DNA from: an uncultured Clostridium sp.
GTDB lineage: Bacteria > Bacillota > Clostridia > TANB77 > CAG-508
Length of the DNA: 38,844 nucleotides
Direction: 5' to 3'
Assembly: GCA_947572725.1 (NCBI GenBank)
Contig: CANPDB010000014.1
Span: 1-38,844, forward strand
Shown here piece by piece: positions 33,180 to 38,844 of this stretch (the first letter of the stretch is position 1; each line of letters starts with the position of its first letter). The notes below the pieces were generated by a model. The model did not search any database, was not told the origin of the DNA, and was given only the letters and a program-made list of their open reading frames with translations. Both the position numbers and the translations under genes were made by a program.

Positions 33180-34292
33180 ATGAGTTCTTCTAAACTCAAT
33201 GTTTTAGAAGCAGTTATGCTTATTTTAACAATTGTAGTAACACATACAATTTTATGTTTGCCTAGAAATATATTAGTACTTACTAAATCAGCTACTGTTA
33301 TTAATTTAATTTATATTAGTATAATTGCTATATTAATCGGCTATTTTATATATTGCTTATTAAAAAAGTTCCCTGGGTCAGACATAATAGATATCTCTGA
33401 ATTTTTAGGTGGTAAAATATTGAAAACAATTATTGGAACAATTTTTATAGTATATTTTATTATAAGCTCAAGCATTTTACTTAGAAACTTCTGTGAAAGT
33501 TTAAAAATTATTTACTATTCTACAACTAACATTATATTCATTATATTACTATTTATTGTAACACTATGTATTGCGAATAGACTTGATTTTAGTGCAACAT
33601 TAAAGACTAATACATTAATTGTACCTTTAGTATTAGCAAGTATGATATTTCTATTCTTTGCTAATATGAATAAATTTGTCCCTCAAAGAATGTTTCCACT
33701 TTTTGGGGATGGATTATTTCAAACTTTTGGATTAGGACTTACTAATTTAGCATCTTTTGGTGGCATAGCTTATTTATATTTTTTGCCACCACTACTAAAA
33801 GAACCTAAATATATGAAAAAAGTTATATTATTAGCTGTTGGAATTTCTGCTATATATCTAATATTATGCGTGTCTACTTTACTATTTATGTTTTCATTTT
33901 TTATTGAAGCAAATGAAATTACACCTTTATATAATGCCACTCGTTATATTGAGTTTGGAAACTTTTTTCAAAGATTGGAATCTATATTTTTATTAATTTG
34001 GATTTTATCTTTTGCTTGTTATTTGAGTATCGTTAGTAAATTTAGTATGCGTATTTTTCAAAAATTAACTAATATTGAAAATAAAAAAGCATTAATTGAT
34101 ATATTTGGGTTACTTATTTTTGGAATTAGTATTTTTCCAAAGAATTACGCTATATCTGAAAATTTCGAAACAAAAATTTACCCTTATTTAGTATTAGGAA
34201 TAGTATTTGCCCTTAGCATTAGCATTCTTATTTTAGCAAATTTAAGTAAAAAGAAAAAAAATAATCCTCGAAAGGAGAATAAATATGCCTAA
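33180..34292 (+). CDS. Spore germination permease, GerAB/GerKB family
   Basis: This protein is 370 residues from ATG 33180, preferred over GTG 33162 because AAAGGA is 9 nt upstream of the ATG. It has about ten membrane helices. The N-terminus is SKLNVLEAVMLILTIVVTHTILCLPR, with later PGSDIIDISEFLGGKILK and FGGIAYLYFLPPLL, typical of the APC-superfamily germinant-binding subunit in the inner spore membrane. It follows gerA, separated by element A4, and overlaps the gerC start by 8 bp. Confidence 0.9.
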   Translation: MSSSKLNVLEAVMLILTIVVTHTILCLPRNILVLTKSATVINLIYISIIAILIGYFIYCLLKKFPGSDIIDISEFLGGKILKTIIGTIFIVYFIISSSILLRNFCESLKIIYYSTTNIIFIILLFIVTLCIANRLDFSATLKTNTLIVPLVLASMIFLFFANMNKFVPQRMFPLFGDGLFQTFGLGLTNLASFGGIAYLYFLPPLLKEPKYMKKVILLAVGISAIYLILCVSTLLFMFSFFIEANEITPLYNATRYIEFGNFFQRLESIFLLIWILSFACYLSIVSKFSMRIFQKLTNIENKKALIDIFGLLIFGISIFPKNYAISENFETKIYPYLVLGIVFALSISILILANLSKKKKNNPRKENKYA

Positions 34293-35508
34293 ATTATTGA
34301 GAAATGGATTTGTTTTTTTGCTAATTGTAATATTTATTGTAGCCTTTTCTAATTCCTACGCATCACTTAATATAGATAATTTAGCATATGTGTTAGCTAT
34401 TGGAATTGACACTTCTGATGATAATAAATTAGAAGTTACTTTTCAATTTTCTACAACAACAGCAGCTTCTGAATCTGGTTCTACAGAAAAAACACAACCT
34501 GTTATTAATTCTGTAACAGCTTCTTCTCTAAGTAATGCCATTAACTTAATGAATAGTTATATGGGAAAAGAAATAAATATGTCACACTGTAAAGTCATAA
34601 TATTCTCAGAAGCACTTGCTTACCAAGGAATTTCAGATGAAATATATACTTTAATAAATGATACTCAAATCAGACCTTCTGCCAATATAATTATCAGTAA
34701 ATGTGATGCAAAATACTATATTAAACAGACAAAACCTGAACTAGAAAATTTGGTGTCTAAATATTATGAAGTTTTAACAAATTCAAGTAAATATACTGGA
34801 TATATTCCTGATTCAACTATTGGAGATTTTTTTAATAGCCTTATATGTACAACTTGTCAACCTTATGCTATTTTAGGTGGAATAAATCAGGCAGAAACAG
34901 AAAATTCATCTCTTTCTAATTCTGAAAAGGATTATGCATTAAAGGCAAATCATACTCCTTTTGAAGGAGAAAACGGCTCAGAAAATATTGGAGTTGCTGT
35001 ATTTAAAGATGACAAATTAGTAGGTGAATTAAATGCAATAGAAACAATCTCATTTTTAATAATAAAAAATGATGTTAATCGATTTTTAATTTCAGTTCCT
35101 GACCCCATAAAGCAAGGAGAATATTTAGATATTTATCTAATGCCTGATGGTTCTCCTGATATAAAAGTCGATACTAGTACAACATCCCCTTATGTTAAAA
35201 TAAAAACTAAATTTTCAGGTCGAATTTACTCTATGTCAAAAGATTCACAATATTTGTCACCAGAAGTTATAGATGCTGTATCAGCTAGTTGTAATAGTTA
35301 TTTAGAATCTAATCTTTCTAACTATTTATATAAAACTTCAAAAGAATTTCATTCTGATATATCTGGATTTGGTAGACCAGCTTCAACAAATTTTCTTTCA
35401 ACCCCAGAATCTAATAAATATGGTTGGTTAGATAATTATAAAAATGCTTTTTTTGATGTACATGTAGATACTTCTGTTAAATCTGGAATGATGATTACAG
35501 AAACTTAA
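34285..35508 (+). CDS. Spore germination protein, Ger(x)C family
   Basis: 407 residues. The hydrophobic N-terminus (FVFLLIVIFIVAFSNSYAS) resembles a signal peptide, followed by LNIDNLAYVLAIGIDTSDDNKLEVTFQFS, the conserved start of GerC domain 1. SGRIYSMSKDSQYLSPEVIDAV and FHSDISGFGR lie in later domains. Most GerC proteins are lipoproteins with LxGCWDxxE after the signal; here there is no cysteine at that point, so the usual lipid anchor appears absent. It overlaps gerB by 8 bp and is followed 18 bp later by a small membrane protein gene. Confidence 0.9.
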   Translation: MPKLLRNGFVFLLIVIFIVAFSNSYASLNIDNLAYVLAIGIDTSDDNKLEVTFQFSTTTAASESGSTEKTQPVINSVTASSLSNAINLMNSYMGKEINMSHCKVIIFSEALAYQGISDEIYTLINDTQIRPSANIIISKCDAKYYIKQTKPELENLVSKYYEVLTNSSKYTGYIPDSTIGDFFNSLICTTCQPYAILGGINQAETENSSLSNSEKDYALKANHTPFEGENGSENIGVAVFKDDKLVGELNAIETISFLIIKNDVNRFLISVPDPIKQGEYLDIYLMPDGSPDIKVDTSTTSPYVKIKTKFSGRIYSMSKDSQYLSPEVIDAVSASCNSYLESNLSNYLYKTSKEFHSDISGFGRPASTNFLSTPESNKYGWLDNYKNAFFDVHVDTSVKSGMMITET

Positions 35509-35526
35509 AATTAAGGAGGTATTATT

Positions 35527-35706
35527 TTGGCTAGTATTATTTATAATGTTATATTTTTATTTATAAGTATTTATATATTGCTAAAAACAATTGGATATGG
35601 TTTATATGAGTTTAATGAAAAGCAGAATAAATCAGGTGGTACAGTTGTTATTATCTTTTCCATATTAGTAGTTATATTTTCTAATATTATGATGTTCACA
35701 AATTAA
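35527..35706 (+). CDS. Small two-helix membrane protein at the end of the ger operon, 59 residues
   Basis: The start is TTG 35527, with AAGGAGG 8 nt upstream. It reads MASIIYNVIFLFISIYILLK, a hydrophilic middle (YEFNEKQNKSGG) and a second helix (VVIIFSILVVIFSNIMMF). It lies 18 bp after gerC. Small two-span proteins occur in some clostridial and bacillar ger operons (GerD-like or 2TM helper genes), so a role in receptor assembly is possible. No family is recognised. Confidence 0.7.
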   Translation: MASIIYNVIFLFISIYILLKTIGYGLYEFNEKQNKSGGTVVIIFSILVVIFSNIMMFTN

Positions 35707-35717
35707 ATTTTAAAAAG

Positions 35718-35746
35718 TTGCCAAGAGGGACGGGTCTTTTTGGCAA
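35718..35746. repeat. REP-like hairpin TTGCCA...TGGCAA
   Basis: TTGCCAAGAGGGAC and GGGTCTTTTTGGCAA form an interrupted palindrome just after the small ger-operon gene. It has the GGGAC...GGTCT motif of the hairpins at 20306 and 22441 and directly abuts the left end of C3. Confidence 0.75.
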
Positions 35747-35747
35747 C

Positions 35748-36036
35748 CTTGCCACTGGTTCCGGGTTTAAATGGCAACCTTATCTTTCGACTTAGAAATA
35801 GTAAAAATAAAAATTATAAAATTTGAAAAAAGCGCATTGAAAGTAATTGAATTAGAAATTATTAATTTGGTTTATGGAAATAGTTCATTTTTAATGAAAG
35901 GGTGCCATAAACCAAATTTAGAATTTCTATGAAAATTAGCTTGAACGAGCATTTTTGATAATTTTATAATTTTTATTTTTAACAATACACAAGCATAATA
36001 TTAAGGTTGCCATTTAAACCCGGAACCAGTGGCAAG
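35748..36036 (+). repeat. Nested palindromic element family C, copy C3
   Basis: It has perfect 35-bp terminal inverted repeats at 35748-35782 and 36002-36036 (beginning CTTGCCACTGGTTCCGGG). The core shares AAATTTGAAAAAAGCGC and GCTTGAACGAGCATTTTTG with C1 and C2. The inner stem here is AATTTGGTTTATGG/CCATAAACCAAATT, a compensated variant. The element's last base is adjacent to the rnr stop codon, and it fills the 330-bp gap. Confidence 0.9.
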
Positions 36037-38154
36037 TTAAACAAGTTCAAAGTCAATTTGTCTCAATAATTTGTTTGCATTGTCTACTCTGATTTTTACT
36101 TTGTCTCCGATTTTGTATATTTTGTTTGTTCTTTCCCCTATTAGTCGTTTTCTGTCTTCATCGTAGATAAAATATTCATTTCCCATTTTGTCAAATCTGA
36201 TAAGCCCCTCTACTGTGTTTTCTAATTCTACAAACATTCCAAAAGATGTTATTGATGATACTATTCCTTCGTATTCTTCTCCAATTCTAGATTCCATATA
36301 TTCTGCTTTTTTGATGTCTTCTGCTTCTCTTTCTACTTTTGTTGCTACTTTTTCTCTTTCTGATGATTGGTTCGCTCTTTCTTCTGCTTCTTTCATGTAT
36401 TTTTCTATTATTTTTTCTTGTACATCATAATTAGCATTTAAATATATTGATATAATTCTGTGTATAAAAAGGTCTGGATATCTTCTTATTGGCGATGTGA
36501 AGTGACAGTAGTATTTGCTTGCAATTCCAAAGTGTCCTTTGTTTTCTGCTTCGTATCTGGCTACTTTTAATGTTCTTAATACTAAGTTGGATACTACTTT
36601 TTCTTCTTCTTTTCCTTTTATTTCTTCTAGTATTTTTGAAAATTCTTTTGGATATATATTGTCTTTATTTGCTTTGATTTTTAAACCAAAATTAAATAAA
36701 AACTTGTTTAATTCTTTGATTTTTTCTAAGTCTGGCTCTTCGTGCACACGATATATAAATGGTGCATCTAACCAGAAAAATTTTTCAGCTATTGTTTCAT
36801 TTGCTGATAGCATAAATTGCTCTATTATTTCATTTGCAAATGTTGTTTCATATTTTGAAATATTTGTTACTTTTCCATCTATATCTAAATCTATTTTACT
36901 TTCTGGAATGTCTAAATTTAAATACCCTTGTTCCATTCTCTTGTCTTTTAAAATATGTGCTAACTCTTCCATTAATTTAAAATCTTGAATATATGGCTCA
37001 TATTTTTTTACTATTTCTTTATCTGAATTATCTATAATTTTTTGTACATCTGTATAGCTCATTCTTTCTGTTACATTTATAATTGCTTTGTATACTTCAG
37101 AAGATACTACTTTTCCACTATTATCAATTTCCATAGTACAAGATAATGTAAATCTATCTTCTCCTGCATTTAAGCTACATATCCCATTTGATAATTCTCT
37201 TGGAAGCATTGGTATAACTCTTCCTAACATATAAATACTTGTACCTCTAATTAAAGCCTCTCTATCTAATAGGCTGTCCTCTTTAACATAGTAGCTAACA
37301 TCTGCAATATGGACTTCTAACTTGTAATTACCATTTTCTAATTTCTCTACTCTAACTGCATCATCTAAATCTTTTGCGTCTTCACCATCTATTGTAAAAA
37401 TAACCTTGTCCCTTAAATCTACTCTATTTGGAATATCCTTTTTGTCTACTTTGTTTCCACATCTTTTTGCTTCTTCTACTACTGGCTCTGGAAATACTGA
37501 TGGTAAGCTATGCTCTTTTATTAGAGAAAGCATATCAACTCCAGCTTCATTCACATTTCCTAGCACTTCTATAATTTTACCTTCTGCCTTTTTCCCTTGC
37601 ATAGGATATTTTGTTATTTTTACTAACACTTTGTGGTTACTTCTTGCTTTTCCCATATCCTTTTTTGATATATAAATGTCTGTTCCGAAGTTCTTATCAT
37701 CTGGGACAACAAATCCAAATGTTTTACTATTTTGAAAAATTCCAACAACTGTATCTTTTTCATGCTTTAGAATTTTTACTATTTTCCCTTCTGCACTTTT
37801 TACTTTATTCTTCTCTTCAATAATCTCAACTAAAACTCTATCTCCATTTAAACTGTTTAGAGCATTTTCTTTCGTAATATAAATCTCATCTTCTTGACCT
37901 TCGATTTTTACAAATCCAAATCCTTTTTGATTTTTGCGATAAATTCCATTATAGTAAACTTTGTCTACTATTCTATATCTGTTTTTTCTATTTTTTTGAA
38001 TTTTAAATTCTAGTTCTAATTCTCCTAAAATCTCTAAAAATTCATTATATTCATTTTTTGGTACCCTCATAATCATAGCAATTTCTTTTGCTTTCATTGG
38101 CACATAGTCTGTATCTTTCATTAATTCTAAAATCTTTTCTTTTTTCTCTTGCAT
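36037..38154 (-). CDS. rnr: Ribonuclease R
   Basis: This 705-residue 3'-5' exoribonuclease has an N-terminal winged-helix region, two cold-shock-like domains (KGFGFVKIEGQEDEIYI and FGFVVPDDKNFGTDIYI), the RNB catalytic domain with DGEDAKDLDDA at 256-266 (metal-binding aspartates) and HFTSPIRRYPDLFIHR, and a C-terminal S1 domain (IGEEYEGIVSSITSFGMFVEL). It degrades structured RNA, including in trans-translation and at cold temperature. ATG follows AAAGAAAGGAAA. secG is 281 bp upstream in the same direction, the common firmicute order secG-rnr. Confidence 0.97.
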   Translation of the reverse strand: MQEKKEKILELMKDTDYVPMKAKEIAMIMRVPKNEYNEFLEILGELELEFKIQKNRKNRYRIVDKVYYNGIYRKNQKGFGFVKIEGQEDEIYITKENALNSLNGDRVLVEIIEEKNKVKSAEGKIVKILKHEKDTVVGIFQNSKTFGFVVPDDKNFGTDIYISKKDMGKARSNHKVLVKITKYPMQGKKAEGKIIEVLGNVNEAGVDMLSLIKEHSLPSVFPEPVVEEAKRCGNKVDKKDIPNRVDLRDKVIFTIDGEDAKDLDDAVRVEKLENGNYKLEVHIADVSYYVKEDSLLDREALIRGTSIYMLGRVIPMLPRELSNGICSLNAGEDRFTLSCTMEIDNSGKVVSSEVYKAIINVTERMSYTDVQKIIDNSDKEIVKKYEPYIQDFKLMEELAHILKDKRMEQGYLNLDIPESKIDLDIDGKVTNISKYETTFANEIIEQFMLSANETIAEKFFWLDAPFIYRVHEEPDLEKIKELNKFLFNFGLKIKANKDNIYPKEFSKILEEIKGKEEEKVVSNLVLRTLKVARYEAENKGHFGIASKYYCHFTSPIRRYPDLFIHRIISIYLNANYDVQEKIIEKYMKEAEERANQSSEREKVATKVEREAEDIKKAEYMESRIGEEYEGIVSSITSFGMFVELENTVEGLIRFDKMGNEYFIYDEDRKRLIGERTNKIYKIGDKVKIRVDNANKLLRQIDFELV

Positions 38155-38192
38155 TGTATAATTTCCTTTCTTTATATTGCCTATTATTTAAA

Positions 38193-38222
38193 AATAAACT
38201 CCTTCACGCTATTCGAGATAAT
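38193..38222 (-). repeat. Family A half-element, remnant A6
   Basis: On the minus strand ATTATCTCGAATAGCGTGAAG and the following GGAGTTTATT match the 5' motif of family A. They share 25 of 27 bases with the corresponding part of A5 (25195-25221). No matching right half is found before the rnr start. Confidence 0.55.
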
Positions 38223-38242
38223 TCTTACTGAACTGTATATAA

Positions 38243-38390
38243 GAACAACAGTGGCATGATTAAAGTTTTATGACCTTTTAGATTAGTTTTCATGCCACGC
38301 CCGTTGTTCGTCCGCGAAAATTTCATAGAAATTTTCTGTGGAATGTATTTTTGTTGTATAGGTAAAATCTTTGATTTTACCTATACAACA
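38243..38390. repeat. Cluster of three hairpins between secG and rnr
   Basis: Hairpin 1 is GAACAACAGTGGCATGA (38243-38259) with TCATGCCACGCCCGTTGTTC (38290-38309). Hairpin 2 is AAAATTTC/GAAATTTT (38317-38335). Hairpin 3 is a perfect 18-bp stem, TGTTGTATAGGTAAAATC, closing on TTT (38352-38390). None is followed by a convincing U-run on the minus strand. It fills the 281-bp gap and does not match families A-D. Confidence 0.7.
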
Positions 38391-38435
38391 AAAAGAGCGT
38401 GTTTTCTTACTAAAAACCGCCCTTTATACTTCATT

Positions 38436-38684
38436 TTATGCCATATATAATATTCCTAAACTTATTGTTAATATAACAAATACTACTGATAATATAATTG
38501 TCCATCTTTTTTGTTTTCCTTCTTTAGTTCTACCTTTGTTTTTTTCGTAGAAGTTGTCTGTTGATGAACCTGTTATTGTTGAAGATAATCCTGCATCTTC
38601 TTTTGATTGAATTAGTGTTAGTATAACTAAAGCTAATATTACCATAAAGTAAGCTACTATTAATATCCATTTTACTATTTCCAT
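38436..38684 (-). CDS. secG: Preprotein translocase subunit SecG
   Basis: This 82-residue protein has two membrane helices (about 4-24 and 59-80), with the conserved loop ILTLIQSKEDAGLSSTITGSSTDNFYEKNKGRTKEGKQKRWT between them. The QSKxxGLSxxITG and Asn-Phe segments are the SecG signature. It assists SecYEG translocation. ATG is preceded by TAGGAGGAAAT. Confidence 0.93.
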   Translation of the reverse strand: MEIVKWILIVAYFMVILALVILTLIQSKEDAGLSSTITGSSTDNFYEKNKGRTKEGKQKRWTIILSVVFVILTISLGILYMA

Positions 38685-38844
38685 TTATTATTTCCTCCTA
38701 ACGGTTTTGCTCTTTTCTATTTTAGTATTCTAACATACATTTATTGAAAATGCAATATTTTTATGGCAATCGCTTAAAATTTAATTATGAAAGTAAATTG
38801 TAAAAGTAAAATATAGTTTAGATATAAGATACTAGAAATAAATG

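Noticed and set aside
38216-38435. tmRNA (ssrA) gene between secG and rnr
   Set aside because: The gap is too short, and I see neither a tRNA-like 3' end with CCA nor a tag-peptide frame; smpB is not adjacent.

Overview
The window reads as chromosome of a low-GC, anaerobic, endospore-forming Firmicute of the Clostridia type. The reasons are the AT-rich codon use, a four-subunit 2-oxoacid:ferredoxin oxidoreductase, a 2[4Fe-4S] ferredoxin, spoIVA, a gerA/gerB/gerC-type germinant receptor operon and strong GGAGG ribosome binding sites. I saw no tRNA, rRNA, CRISPR array, transposase or phage structural gene. Species cannot be named from this sequence alone.

Layout. 1-3137: porC (partial)-porD-porA-porB, with a hairpin element between porD and porA. 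3271-4202: a compact unit on the minus strand made of a perfect-consensus promoter, two tandem 54-bp repeats, a hairpin terminator and a PBECR4-like putative RNase gene. This is the architecture of a type III (RNA-antitoxin) toxin-antitoxin locus. 4208-9070, minus strand: a flippase-like membrane protein, a RelE/RHH type II TA pair, ferredoxin, ricT, holB and lepB. 9188-17572: hypothetical proteins, an acyl-CoA synthetase with a TetR regulator, an ECF sigma factor with a membrane partner, a CPBP protease and a nonsense-disrupted small gene. 17897-22085: a Lon-family protease, an apgM-like fragment and a KilA-N gene bracketed by inverted repeats. 22475-27520: DUF4363/DUF421, a YvlD-like membrane protein, LD-carboxypeptidase, and a sugar-nucleotide pair (left-handed beta-helix protein and UDPGP pyrophosphorylase). 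27948-35706: spoIVA, a transglutaminase-like protein and a ger operon whose first gene carries three single-C insertions. 36037-38684, minus strand: rnr and secG.

The most striking large-scale feature is the density of palindromic intergenic elements, which fall into several families. A is a hairpin with a conserved asymmetric internal loop. B is about 160 bp with an apparent H-type pseudoknot and compensatory changes between copies. C is a nested hairpin, also with compensatory changes. D and smaller REP-like hairpins carry GGGAC-type motifs. B appears to have two 'empty' forms as bare 34-36 bp palindromes. Several elements abut stop codons, lie inside operons, or touch a truncated gene. One REP-like unit supplies the C-terminal codons of the UDPGP gene. 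Together they look like non-autonomous, structure-dependent mobile DNA or structured RNA whose enzyme lies outside this window.
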